Source: Entophlyctis helioformis (Eukaryota; Chytridiomycota; Chytridiomycetes; Chytridiales; Chytriomycetaceae). From it: DNA of 64,000 bases. The first letter of the stretch is position 1, and every line of letters starts with the position of its first letter. The notes under the pieces were generated by a model. The model did not search any database, was not told the DNA's origin, and was given only the letters and a program-made list of their open reading frames with translations. Location of the stretch: contig JAHLKH010000128.1 in assembly GCA_025526915.1 (NCBI GenBank), positions 16,484 to 80,483 of the forward strand, in the 5' to 3' direction. Positions 22,344 through 35,730 of this stretch are shown in pieces. A program made the translations under genes and the position numbers.

Positions 22344-25300
22344 ATGTCCAGTGGCAGCCCCAGCGGTGTCCGGCTGTCCAACGCCAGGCAGACGACGCTG
22401 CAGCGCTTTCTCGTGCAGCAGCCCGCCAAGACGCCTGCGACTGTGGTTGCGGCTTCTGCAGCTGCTACGGCTGCTATGGCCATGGCCATGGACGACCACA
22501 TGGCGACCGCTGCGTCTGCTGCGTCCGCGGACAAGGAGAACGTCTGCGCCAACGTCGCCGCCAGCGTCTCGGCCAGCACGTCACCTGCAAGCGCCGTATC
22601 TGCTCCGTTGGCCCACAGCGCCAAGACTCCTGCTGCTGCCGGCAGCCCCGCCGCCCGCCTGCATGGCGCTGCTGCCCCTTCTGCTGCTTCGTCGGCGTCG
22701 TCGGCAACGGCGTCGCCCTCTGCGCTCGGCTCTGTGCCCTTGGCTGTCGCCGCCCAACACAGCCTGCTCTCGCGCCTTCCAGGCTCGCAGTCCAGACAAG
22801 CACCGGCACCGGCACCAGCACCAGCACCTGCACCAGCTCCTGCCCATACCCACATCCATGCCGACAGCGCCGCAGTCCAGTCTGCAGTGGATTTGTGCAA
22901 CAGCAGCGGCCAGGCAGATCTACGCCCTTCCATCGCAGATCTGGACTACGATCTTGGTACCGTTCTCGTGCCTGATACGCCCGTCGAAGACCGATGCTTT
23001 GACGACACTGTCCAGCAGCACACCACCGCCACTGCCACTGCCACCACCACCAGCAGCAAACACATCAACGACGAGCAAGACGACCAGGACGACGACATGG
23101 AGATTGACATCATGAGCATCATCTCGCCGCCTGTTGCCCCGACTCTGCCCAAGACCAACCCCGTCATATCACTGGATCTCAGCAACGGCAGTGGACAGCC
23201 ACAGCTGCGACAGACTGCCATCGACATTGCCGTCGCTGCGTCTCTGTCTGTGATCGGCCCTGGCGCAGTCAAAGCTGAAACACTACCACACACTCGAGAT
23301 ACAAGCCCAACGGCCGCGCCAACGATGGACGGCCTTTCAGATGCAAACAGCTGTGCACGTCCGTCTGCCAAGTTGGAAGCCGCGACAGAGACCCATGCAG
23401 AGAGTGCTGCTGCATCGCAGTCTCTTCACGCGGCACAGCTGTCTCAGTCGCAGAAGCTCGGTGGCACAGCGACTACAACGTCTGCACCTGGGCATACCAC
23501 GGATGGCGCGTTATCAGAGACCTCGACCACAAAGGAAACAACAGCAACCAAGAAACGAAAAACCAAGACTGCCTCTGCAACCACAACTGCAAAGTCAGGT
23601 TGGTGCTCAGATTTCATGGGTGCTGGGATCTCCTCTGTTGCTGCTGACGCTTTGTGCAACTCACGCTCAGCAGATCGGCCTCGAAAGCCCAAGGTAGGCA
23701 GCAGTCCCTGGAATGCAATCAGCGTTGCATTGACTTGCTAACAGTCGCTGGCAACTAGACCCAGCCCAAGCCAGTGGAAGCCATGGATGTGCAGGCACCT
23801 CCGCCCCCGCCACCGTCCATGCGGCCAGGAAAAGACGTCGAGGTAGCGTGCACTGGCATTCGTCTGAGGCATGCCCAGCCTAACATCACATGCAGCCCAT
23901 CCCACTCAAAGTCAACCCCGCGTATGTGTCGACACTCGAGACGGACGCGCCAGACTCGTACTGGGAGGATCCTGGTGTCCACGAGGACCCAAACTCTATG
24001 ATCGCATACATTGGCATTGACTGCCCGCTTGAACTTGTTCAGGGAACTGCCATCAGCGATCGAAGTGAGTGCATGTCACGAGTCTATGGGTTCCATTGGC
24101 GATGCTGGCTCTGACATGGATTGGATTGGTGTGATGTGCTCCATGGCAGGCCCCATCACTGGCATGACACTCTCGCCAGACGGAACCATGCTCGTCACGT
24201 TCTCCAACAGTGGCTCTGCGTGCTTCTGGGACCTGGACGATTTCTCGCTCGTCCAGGTTCTTCGTGATACCAAGGTGCGTGGGCATGCACTCGCTACATG
24301 GCGAGCAAGTGTTGCTTATCATGTTCACTTGACTTGGCAGGAAGAGGATATCGACGAGCTGTATGTTGGACGGTTCACGCCCAACTCGCGCCATCTTGTG
24401 GTTGGCGGGAAGCTCAAGGACCGCCAGCGCTGGTCAGAGCAGGACGAAGACAACCACATCCTGCCATGTCCGCTCAAGGTCTCTTTTCCTGTCTGCTGCC
24501 AGCTGCCAAGACTACCATGGATGCCGTTCATGCGCTGACCATGCTCCGGACAGGTGTTTGACCTTGAGACGGGACAGGTTATTGAAAGGCTTGAAGGCCA
24601 CGAAGAGGAGGTGCTGTGCATCAAGTCGGCCGTGTTCAAGGGCCAAAACTACTTTCTGTCCACCAGCCAGGATGGATACATTATCAAGTGGCATGTCTCC
24701 AAGGACTGGACGTGAGTATTGCTCGCAGACTTGGGGTGAAGCAGAGGCACAGGACGGCATATCTGACACCGCAGATGGCAGGATGCTCTTGGACCGCAAC
24801 TGGATGAGAGATGGCGTGACGTGCATGGCGTTTACAGTCTCGTTCCTGCCACACACGGGCAACAAGTACTTTGTGGCGGCGTGCGACGACAATATCCGAC
24901 TCTACGACTTTGAGCATGCACAGGTGGCTCTCTGGAAGACTTTTGATCATCCATTCCTGCGTGCGTGCCGAGACTGACGCTCTCTCTTTCCATGACGGCA
25001 ACAGCTGCAGCAGACATTCCCCAATATTTATTCGTACTACTGCGACTGTGTCAAGGTTGTGAGGTGTCTGGATTTCCCACAGCCGCCGGCGTCCTGGGCA
25101 AACGCCATTGCGGAGCCCGACAAACCCATGTTCGCGTACTTGATCAGCCGCGGAGTCGAGATGCTGGATGCTGAAAACAGCACAGTCAGTACGTTCCCGT
25201 GCGCATTTCCCGACTCGTTTGGCCCCTGACCGTATTGCTCAACGCTGCATGGCAACACCAGACTCGATTCCCAACACGGTGCGGCTACACAAGCTTGTGT

Positions 25301-25830
25301 ACCCCAGCGTGTTTGGCCAGCCGTTCAGGCTCGAGGAAGAGCGTCGGTATCACCACGAAATGTACCGGTCCAACTCATGGCTGATCAAGGTCACGAGTAA
25401 TGGCCGCTATGTTGCCGCACCGACGTACGACGGCAATGTGTGTCTGTTCAATCTCGAGACGGGCGACATGGTTGGCATTCTGCAAGATCACGATGGTATG
25501 GCGGGATGTGCATGCGCTGCTTCTCCAGCGGCCCAGTGGCTCACTGTTTGCTGCTGCAGGCATCGAAGTTCGCGATGTCATCTTCCATCCACGCCAGAAG
25601 CTGCTGCTGACCTGTGCCGACGGTAAGTGCTTGCTGGCTGCTCTGCCAGGGCCAACGAATGCAACTGGGCTGATGCGGTGCACCGTCTAGACGGCACGGT
25701 CAAGGTCTACCGGCAGCCGGTGCTGCAGGGGAACGGAGAGGGAGACGGAGACGGAGAAGGAGACGGAGCCGACGACGATCAGGAGGATGTCGACGATCGG
25801 CAGGGCAATGACGACATTTGCATGGAATGA
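22344..25830 (+). CDS. WD40-repeat protein with long disordered N-terminus and PIP-like motif
   Basis: Not assigned to a known family. Exons: 22344..23693, 23759..23842, 23896..24064, 24150..24274, 24341..24478, 24554..24711, 24782..24923, 25005..25188, 25262..25495, 25560..25622, 25691..25830; all phases fit, 928 residues. A 72-nt in-frame intron (23599..23670) inside the first exon is possible. Residues 1-450 are Ala/Ser/Thr rich and hold QTTLQRFL near residue 16, close to the PCNA-binding PIP box, and a basic TKKRKTKT stretch near residue 415. WD blades follow: ITGMTLSPDGTMLVTFSNSG, GHEEEVLCIKSAVF, STSQDGYIIKWHV, FVAACDDNIRLYDFE, VAAPTYDGNVCLFNLETG, DGTVKVYRQP. The segment YSYYCDCVKVVR recalls the insert of EED-type WD40 proteins, a weak hint only. 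The tail is acidic. Confidence 0.75.
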
Positions 25831-26010
25831 AGACTGCGATTCTTCCACCTTCCATGCCACCGCCGGCCGTCGCGTTCCGCAACCCTGGCCTGCGCGTCGT
25901 GACGTGTCTGACGTCGCGTGGCGTGCTCGCAGCATAAAACGGCCGCGGCCGCTGTGCACCTTGCCCGCACGCCCCCAAACCCCTCCACAGCAGCAGCAAC
26001 CCACAGCAAC

Positions 26011-26511
26011 ATGGAGTTTCCGTCCGTTGGTGCACACTGCGCACGGCCAGACTGCAACCGTCTGGACTTTCTGCCCTTCCGCTGCAAACTGTGCCGACTC
26101 AACTACTGCGCCGACCACCGCCTGTTCGACCACCACACCCCTGCCTGCACCGGACGCGACCTGGTTGTCGCACTCGATGCCAAGACGGTGCCGTGTCCGC
26201 TCTGCGCCGAGCCAATTCCCGGCGCCACATCGTCGACCAGTCCGTCCGCTCTCGCCGAGCTTGCCGATGCGCACATCGCCCAAGGCTGCCAGTCCGAGCG
26301 CCGGCTGCGGCGGCAAGCTAATGCGTGTCAGCTGCGTGGGTGCCGCAAGTCGGAGGCCGTTCCGTTCCAGTGCCGAGACTGCTCGAGCCGGTTCTGTCTG
26401 AAGCATCGGCACCCGCTCGATCATGCCTGCAGCCCGCAACGCAAGGGTGGCCTGCATGCGCCGTCGAGGCTGCTTGCAACACAGCCAGCTGCCGTGACCG
26501 TCAAGGCATGA
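26011..26511 (+). CDS. ZFAND2-type protein with two AN1 zinc fingers
   Basis: 166-residue single-exon gene. The order MEFPSVGAHC...LDFLPFRCKLC closely follows animal ZFAND2A/B (AIRAP), which link the proteasome or Cdc48 to misfolded proteins, especially after arsenite stress. Finger 1 is at residues about 10-50 (CARPDCNRLDFLPFRCKLC, YCADH, HHTPAC), finger 2 at about 110-150 (CQLRGCRKSEAVPFQCRDC, FCLKHRHPLDHAC). Between them lies VPCPLCAEPIP. No ubiquitin-interacting motif or CAAX box at the C-terminus, so it resembles the short ZFAND2A/Cuz1-like form. Its poly(A) signal lies 1 nt after the stop. Confidence 0.9.
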   Translation: MEFPSVGAHCARPDCNRLDFLPFRCKLCRLNYCADHRLFDHHTPACTGRDLVVALDAKTVPCPLCAEPIPGATSSTSPSALAELADAHIAQGCQSERRLRRQANACQLRGCRKSEAVPFQCRDCSSRFCLKHRHPLDHACSPQRKGGLHAPSRLLATQPAAVTVKA

Positions 26512-26512
26512 C

Positions 26513-26518
26513 AATAAA
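26513..26518 (+). terminator. AATAAA one nucleotide after the ZFAND2-like stop
   Basis: TGA at 26509-26511 is followed by C and AATAAA, so the 3' UTR can be very short. Confidence 0.65.
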
Positions 26519-27854
26519 GAGCTGCTCTGCAATGTGTTCAACAGTGTGCAACAGTGCGGTCGTGGCGCAGCACATTGCCGCCGTGCGCTGGCTCGAGAAG
26601 GTGGGCAGCTGCAGACCGATCGGAGGCGGACTTGCTGTCGACGCCAATCCGAGTTGTGCGTCGGCGTGCGCGCATGCACGGCTGACCTCCATCACCGCCC
26701 AGCCAGCCAGCACTCGACAGGCGGTGGACGGGCGGAACTGAGGCTGAGGATGGAGATCGCCGCTTTAGCCTCCGTTGCCCTTTCCGTTTTTGGCGGCGCG
26801 GCAGACGACCACTGCGGCTGGCGGCGGACTTTTGGGTTCGTTGGCGTGACGGCTGCGAATATATCGCAACTCGCCAACAGGCTCCAGAACCCCGCCCGGC
26901 CAGGTTGACAGCACGCTCAGCAACGGCAGTTCGAGCAGCAGCAGCGACAGACAGCCAGCCAGCAGACAGACGGGACAGGCGGGACAGACGCCTGCACAGA
27001 ACCGCTTATATATTGGCCAGCAGCAGCCGGCACGTTCATCTTCACAGCAAGGTGCGTTCGCGTCGAGACTGCTTGTCGCGACGTGCGGCAGAGGCGGCAG
27101 AGGCGGGACTTGGCGGCTTGGGCGGCTTGGGCCGTCTGGGCTCGGCCACATGGACTGGAGAGGCCAGACTGGGCCGTGCAAGCCTGCCTTTGCAGTCGCT
27201 GGTCGCCAACCACACTCGTCCACGGCGCGGCCGGCGTGCAGCCGCATTGCTGAGCATGAGCAGCTGCTGACCCTCCTGGATGCACCCAACTGCAATGACG
27301 CCTCCTGTTCGCCGCCCCTCCCTTCTCAGCCGAAACGGATTCTTCGCAAGGACCAACCCAAACCCCGCCCAACGCCACGGGCCCACTCCACACGACACGA
27401 CACGACACGATCATCATCAAAGATTGATCTGGTTCCTCTCTTCTCCTCAAACGCATCGTGAGTCCCGTGCCCTTCCTTGTGTGTGTGCTTGCTTGCCTGC
27501 CTGCTTGCCAGCCAACACTGGCACTGGACGTGCCGTCTTTACACTGGTTGGTCCGATGGACGAAACGACTTGCTTTTGACAGCGTGGCATGACGCCTGCT
27601 GGCTGTGATGTGTGCCAACAATCATACTGACGATGCCACATCTGCATACACGTCTACCGCATACATGCCTCTCTGCCGCACATGCTCGCACTTGCTCTCA
27701 CGGCGTGCCTTCCTGCCAACAACGCCTGGCTTTGACGTGTCGTGTCACTTTGTTATTGTGCTGGTCGCATTCCTCTTCTTCATCCACTTCTCCCTCTTAC
27801 AGCCCATCAAGCAAGAGACGGCCCCCTCAAGGATACCAAGCTCGACTCGACCGA
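26519..27854. other. Long non-coding stretch holding the FAM72 promoter and a likely 5' UTR intron
   Basis: The longest gene-free stretch among the genes. A TATATATT lies at about 27007. A strong donor (CATC|GTGAGT, intron start 27458) and a strong acceptor (TCTTACAG, intron end 27802) would give a 345-nt intron in the 5' UTR of the FAM72 gene. A tandem CACGA array lies at about 27396-27412. Open frames here look like GC-rich shadows; no tRNA or other RNA gene recognised. Confidence 0.5.
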
Positions 27855-30059
<2,205 letters not shown>

Positions 30060-30420
30060 TGTCGCACATCTCAGCAGTGCCCACAGCCAGACATCCGAAC
30101 CAAACACCGGCCGCAAACAGAAACTCACAGAAACACCAGCAACGCCACCAACCATCCCCCCCAGAAAGAAGAAGACTGTCCTTGCCGCCTGCAGCTGACT
30201 GATCGATCGTATCGGTTTCCAACACACGGCAAACGCTAGAGATGGCATCCGACACACCCCCTCTGTACAAGTACCGCCTGCGTGGTTTCCGTTGTTGGCT
30301 GTGATGGCTGCGGCTTCTCACTGCATGCCTCCGATCCCAATAAAACTCGCTCGCTCAACCTGCCGTTCTTGTCGACAATCTCTGTGCCCGGTGCAGGCAA
30401 CGAGGCAGGCCGACCAAGAG

Positions 30421-31106
30421 ATGGACCAGCATGGCAGCAACCATAGCGAGCTCGGCCATGGAACGGCCGGGGATGCCGGGCTGGGCGGTGTGTCGGCTGC
30501 TGCTGTAGCGGCGGCAGCGGCGGCGGCTGTTGCTGCCAGCAACATAGGCAACGCTCATGCGTCCATGCTGTTTGGCATGAGCGGGTTGCAGGCAAGATCG
30601 GACGGGCAGCCTAGCAATACAGAAGCGAATGGATCGGTGTCCAGTCAAGCAGCAACCACGAGAGCGTCTGGACGAAGTGGTCGCAAGAGCACGCAGAGCA
30701 GCCATGGTGGGTAGTGGTGTTGGTGGTGGCCCCTCACTGGCTCGGTCTGACCGCCACGACTGACTTGAATGCCACCTGATGGATCGTCCCGGATCTTCCC
30801 TGGATCTCGACTGGGCATGGTGATGCAGCCGTTGTCACAGACCAGTCACAATGCCCCATCACAGGCCTCCCAGCAAAGTACACGGATCCATCAACAGGCA
30901 TCCCCTACGCCACACAAGAAGCCTTTGAGATCATCCAACGGGTCGCGCGCGGCGACTATGGTTGGAGCACGTCCATGAAATGCTTCATCCACCCGTTTGA
31001 CGAAACCCCTCCGGCGGACGTGCCCGAGGGATGGCTGGATTGCACCGTCGGCCGACCGTTCACGGCCCCGACTCTCGAACCCTTGCCGCGTGGCGGCATG
31101 CACTAA
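30421..31106 (+). CDS. YL1-C domain protein (Vps72/Swc2 or Ies6 family)
   Basis: Probable subunit of a SWR1 or INO80 chromatin remodeller. Exons 30421..30706 and 30841..31106 give 183 residues. The second exon holds the YL1-C motif CPITGLPAKYTDP, TGIPYATQEAFEII, followed by about 55 extra residues ending LPRGGMH. The first is an Ala/Ser/Gly-rich region without family marks, then a basic RSGRKSTQSS. An upstream ATG at 30242 (MASDTPPLYKYRLR) may belong to an earlier exon joined by an intron ending near 30410, but no phase-consistent choice is clear, so the start used here is a minimum. The small size favours Ies6/INO80C; the motif wording is nearer Vps72. Convergent with Swi5, 65 bp apart. Confidence 0.65.
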
Positions 31107-31171
31107 CCCCACCGCCACGCACTTTTCTTATAGCCAATATACTTCTTTTAATGTCCAACCGTGTGTGTGCG

Positions 31172-32060
31172 TCAGTCGTCAAGATCGAGACCGAACCGAC
31201 TGTACAATGCCTTGGTGGTCGTCATTTCACGCTCGGCGAGCTTTCCCAACAACATTTGCCTGCCCATTCCATCAGCATCGCATCTTCAGCGCTCGTCATG
31301 CACACACATGTGGAGCAGATCGACTTGCCCAATATCCTTGATCTCGTTGTAATCGTGCAGCTGCTTGATCCGCCGTTGAGTAAAGTCCTCAATGTCATCG
31401 TCGTTGCTGTTGTCAACGGCCACCCGATCGCCAGAGCATCAGTGCATCCGTGCACCAGTGCTGGCCAACGATCGCATGCCACTCACGGAAACAGACTGGC
31501 CAACGCAGCCACCTCGCGTTCAAGCCTCTCCTTCTTTGCCCGCAGCGCAAGGACCTCGGGCGGTGTCTCTGGCTTGCCAGGCGTTGCTGCTGCTGCTGCT
31601 GCTGCTGATCCGCCACTGGCACCGAGCGGCCGTCGCCCACGCAACGCATTCGGCGGTGGCTTGCCTGGCCAGCTTGCAACCATGACCGTCTGGCCGACCG
31701 GCAGCGCATCAGATGCGTCAGCGGGCACGTCAACGTCATCGACAGCCGTCTCTGTTGCTCCAACTGGAGGAGGAGGAGGAGGGGGCCTGCTGTCCACAGT
31801 ATCGACTCGGATGATCCGCTTGTGCCTGCCACGCAAGCACCGAGACGCCTGGATGAGCATTGCTTGTCCATGCACGCACGCACACTTGCTTGCAGCCGGA
31901 TGCCTGCGGCTACTCACACATGGCCAGACTCGACAAGACGGGCAAGGGTCGGCTCAAAGTCATCGAGCGAGTCTGGGATTAACTCTGCAAGCTCCCTCAG
32001 CTCGTCGTGCGGCGTCGGCCGGCTATGCCGTGCAAAGTGTCCCTTGAGCAGCCGCTCCAT
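31172..32060 (-). CDS. SWI5: Swi5/Sae3-type recombination mediator
   Basis: Swi5 with Sfr1 (or Sae3 with Mei5) helps load and stabilise Rad51/Dmc1 filaments. Minus-strand exons: 31918..32060, 31487..31825, 31329..31406, 31172..31259; 215 residues, phases fit. The last two exons give the diagnostic core LHDYNEIKDIG|QMLLGKLAERE and the C-terminal ALYSRFGLDLDD, with a coiled-coil ERLEREVAALASLFP just before. The N-terminal 130 residues are a helical first exon (LLKGHFARHSRP, LRELAELIP) and a Pro/Ala-rich stretch. The joint in DIG|QM needs a GC-AG intron (31260..31328, donor GG|GCAAGT). No single ORF holds more than a piece of this gene, so it would be missed by simple gene finding. Confidence 0.85.
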
Positions 32061-32205
32061 GGGATGTGACGACTGGATGGATGACAGGATTGATGAGATC
32101 TATTCGGACAACTCGGGCAACTCGGACAACATGGAAACAAGAGGCGATGCCTTGGGCCGGCACCCGACAGACGGCACCCGACAGACGGCACCAGACAGAA
32201 GGCAA

Positions 32206-35200
32206 TCACTCGTTGGCGCCGTGGGTAGGGCTGCTATTGGCACTGCTGCTTTTGCTCGCAGGCGCACTCGACAGCAGCTGCGTGGCGCGCTTCATCGCCT
32301 TCTTGCCCTGCTCGCCCGCCGCCGTCTCGTTCCACTCGTTGACGGCCGTTGCCGACGAGAACAACAGCCCCTCGCCCAGCGCCTTGTCCTCCAGCATGGC
32401 ATAGCTGCGCATGTGGTTGACTAGCAGCAGGTTGCTCTCGCGATCGCCTCGCAGCTTGCCGTGGTACGATCCGAGACGGAACACTTCCAGCTCCGCGGCA
32501 ATCGAGTACATGTGGTAGTGCTTCTGGAAGTTGATGCGCTGCGTTGCCGTGCTGTACGCATTGGGGCTGGCCTTGGGTGGGCTGGGCAGGCCTGGGCTCA
32601 TGCTGGGGCTGCCCATATCGTCGTCCACCGACAGCGGCGCATTGCGGTGCGTCTCAATGATGTCCTGGATGTATGGCACTGGAAGCAGGCTCAAGTCAGA
32701 GAGATTCTGCATCGATTCTGCATCAGCGACTGGCGAGGCCACTCCACCTACAGATGAACGGCACGGCCGGCGGCTGGACTGCGCGGATTTCCGTGTTGTA
32801 GTTGCCATAGCCAAACGAGGGATCCATAAGCGTGTCAAGCTCCTTGAACAGCTCCACGTACTTGCTCGAGAGTCCCTCCCAGGCATGCGTCCACATGAGG
32901 ACAGCCGGTCGTTTGAGGCCATAGATGATGGCAAACATCGTGTTGTAGTTGGCCAGATCTCTGCAAGCCTGTCGGATGGATGGTAAGATGACTGCGCATG
33001 GCCTGCCTGTGTGCGTGTCTTACCTTGGCGACCTTGATGAACCGCTTGATGTAGTTGGTCTTCTTCTTGGTGTTGTCTTCCCGTGCCACGACTGTGGCCG
33101 TGTATCCAACAACCTAAGCGCCAATGCGGACCCAGCGTCAGTGTCGACACATGGCAGCCTGCAGCGTGCCAACTTACTGTGCGGAACCAGAGGCAGAAAT
33201 CCATGATGGCTCTGAACGGCACATTGTAGCCACCGCCAGTGACAGATGCAGGCTTCTGCAGGATCTGAAAGTACATGTCTGGCTTGAGCTGCCGGAAGAA
33301 GAGGTGGTCGATCATGGTCAGGTTCTGCGCGAGGTCGTCAATGTCCCACTCCGAGACCCAAGGCTTGGTCTGGTCCGGCCCAGCCGATTTGTTGGCCGGG
33401 AACATGGGCACGTATTGGTACGTGTACCACGTCAGCCGCTGCTCACGGATCGCCTGCGTCAGCTTCTGGTTGTTGCCAAAGGAGACCTTGGCGAGGTAGT
33501 CGACGAAAAAGTTGAGATCGCCGAGCAGCTTGGGACTGGCGTGGAAGTCGTGCCAATGGTTGCGGATCCAGGTCAGCAGCACACGAATGGCGCGTGTCTG
33601 GATCTGCTTGCGGTTCTTGCGCAAGTATGCCTCCGAGCCTGCCTTTTTGGCGTCGTCTGCGTCTGCATTGTACCACCCAACAAGCGCGTCCAGAACGTCG
33701 TGCTCGGGCATGAAGTACCGATAGGTGGCAAAGAACACTTCGGCATACGACAGATCCTGGTCGAGAGGGAAGATGAGTCCATCGAGTAAATCTTTGCGCG
33801 TGCCAGAGAGAACAATGTCCAGATCGCCCTCAAAGATGGCATCATCGTACGCAAGGCCGTCAATGCGTCCATCTGGCGTGATGTCCACCAGTCGGACAGG
33901 CATCTCTTCCTGTGCCATTTCGCCTGTTGAGAACAGTCAAGACAATAGCAGTCAGCAGCCCACTCAAGAGCCAGACAATAGCGATGGCATTGTGCCACCT
34001 ACTTGGCGAGGGCATTTCTTCGCGGTGCATCCATCGCGGGTCACGCTTGCAAGCCTGGTACTCTCTTGCGGCCCACATGAGTCGCTCAATGGGGTTCACA
34101 TCCTGGCCCTTGATACCATAGATGCTGTGCAGCTCAATGCGATCGACAGACACATCCTGTTCAGGCCGCGCGTGCCAGATTGTCAGTGATCAAGGCATGG
34201 TGCGATATGGATACATGCATCGAAACATACATTTGCATGCTGTGAGGCATGAGCGTCGCTGGCTGTACACAACCATCCAACAGTTTGGTCAGTCACAGAA
34301 ACGCCATCTTGCTGTCGAGTTTCCAAACGTCAACTCATACCAGTAAGGATGCCGAGATACCAGTCCTTGAAGTTCTTTGTGTTGCTTCCAGATCGCGTGT
34401 GGTTGGCTGTTGTTGGGCCACTTGGACCGCCAGATCCGCCAGCACCTGGAAGACCGCCACCGCCCCCACCAACGCTGTTGCCGCTGTTGTACGCGCTGCC
34501 TCCGCCCAGCGAGCCAGGACCGCCAGGACTCGTGAGCGTCGACATGCGGTTCTTGCGAAGCGAGCTGATGTTGAGAGACGTGAAGCTGTTGGAGATGCCA
34601 GAAGCTGGCGCGCTGGGTGCCTCTGCCGCAGGGCTGCGGCGCGATGCAGGATCGTCGCCACCGCCCGGGCCGCTGTCCACTGCAGGGCCATGGCCAGGCG
34701 GGCCAGTGTTGTTCTTGCGGAACCTGGACAGCGTTGCCTCGTTACCGCTGCCCGAGCGCACCAGGTTGCTGAACCGCGCGGGGTTGGCGTTGCCGCCGTC
34801 ATTCAAAGGCAGGTTGGGGGTCTCTGGCGAGTGGACGGTCCTGCCCAGGCTGACGATCGACCCCGACCGCTGGTTGTTCTGCGACTCGGGCGACATGGGG
34901 CCGGTCGGGTCTTCGGTCGGATCGCGGCCCTTGCGAGCGCGGCTGCTGAGCAGGTCCATGGATCGGTGCGCCATGACTCGACGACGCCGCGAATCGTCCT
35001 CGATCTCGCGCAGCACCTCGGACTTGCGCAGGATGGTCGACAGCTTCTCGGTGTGTGGGGGTGCGGTGCGGACCGAGACGCTTGTCATGGCAACGGCGCC
35101 GCCAGACCCGCCACCGCCGCCACCGCCGGCACCGACGGGAACACCGATGGCGCCGCCGGCTGCCGTGAGCGACAGGCTGAGCTGGTCGTTGGATTCGTCG

Positions 35201-35616
35201 GCGTCGTGGTTGCGATGGTTGACATGGGAGAGCGACATGGTCGACGCCAGCGTGGGCAGGCTCTGGTCTGACGAGTATCCGCCATACAGAGGCACCGGCG
35301 CAGGGCCCAGCATGTCTGTGCTCCCCATTGCCAGGCTGCGCGGATGGTCGTCGATGCTTGCGGCGAGCGGCCGCCCGCTGTGCTCCTTTTGTTGTTGTTG
35401 CTGCTGCCGCTGCTGCTGCTCTTGTTTGTCTGCATCGCCAGCTGATGTGGCGGCAGCGGCATCGGGCCCTGGTGGCGGAGGCTGCCTGCTGATGGTGCCC
35501 GCTGGCGAGACCTCTCTGCTGCTGCTGCTGCTCTTGTCCTTGTCCTTGTCCCTGTCCTTGTCCTTGTCAGCTGCTGCCGCAGCCACAGGCGACTTGCCGT
35601 TGCCGCCACTGCTCAT
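32206..35616 (-). CDS. Ras guanine-nucleotide exchange factor (RasGEF-N plus CDC25 catalytic domain)
   Basis: Activates a Ras-family GTPase. Likely exons: 34341..35616, 34231..34262, 34003..34156, 33178..33923, 33024..33113, 32765..32968, 32206..32706 (1,000 residues). The 32-nt second exon restores the frame between GILT and DVSVDRIELHS. Residues 1-425 are low complexity (Lys/Asp DKDKDRDKDK repeats, Ser, Pro, Gly). RasGEF-N: YAEVFFATYRYFMPEHDVLD, AIRVLLTWIRNHWHDF. CDC25: LAQNLTMIDHLFFRQLKPD, RAIMDFCLWFRTVVGYTA, YIKRFIKVAKACRDLANYN, YGLKRPAVLMWTHAWEGL. The last intron is uncertain: the VQPPAVPFI segment looks conserved but has no clean splice; a 58-nt intron (32707..32764) is used here. RINFQKHYHMYSIAAELEVF ends the domain. 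Confidence 0.85.
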
Positions 35617-35724
35617 TTTCGCGTCGTTCGGGCAAGGAGAGCCGCCCAGCCACTCGCTCACAATGCGGCAACGAGGGGATCAACAGACGGACACGCCGTA
35701 CGAGTAATGTGGCATTGGTGGGGA

Positions 35725-35730
35725 TTTATT
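35725..35730 (-). terminator. AATAAA poly(A) signal containing the TAA stop codon of the HAPSTR1-like gene
   Basis: Minus strand reads GATGAATAAATCC: the TAA after Asp-Glu is inside AATAAA, the second such case in the window. Confidence 0.75.

Noticed and set aside
26519..27854. Several 60-230-codon ORFs on both strands
   Set aside because: No domain, poor composition and no consistent splice partners; explained by high GC. The region is better read as promoter plus 5' UTR intron.
32730..32751. 22-nt intron with GTAGGT...CCAG ends in the RasGEF gene
   Set aside because: Phase would fit, but 22 nt is far below any workable spliceosomal intron; a longer 58-nt intron was preferred, with the boundary left open.
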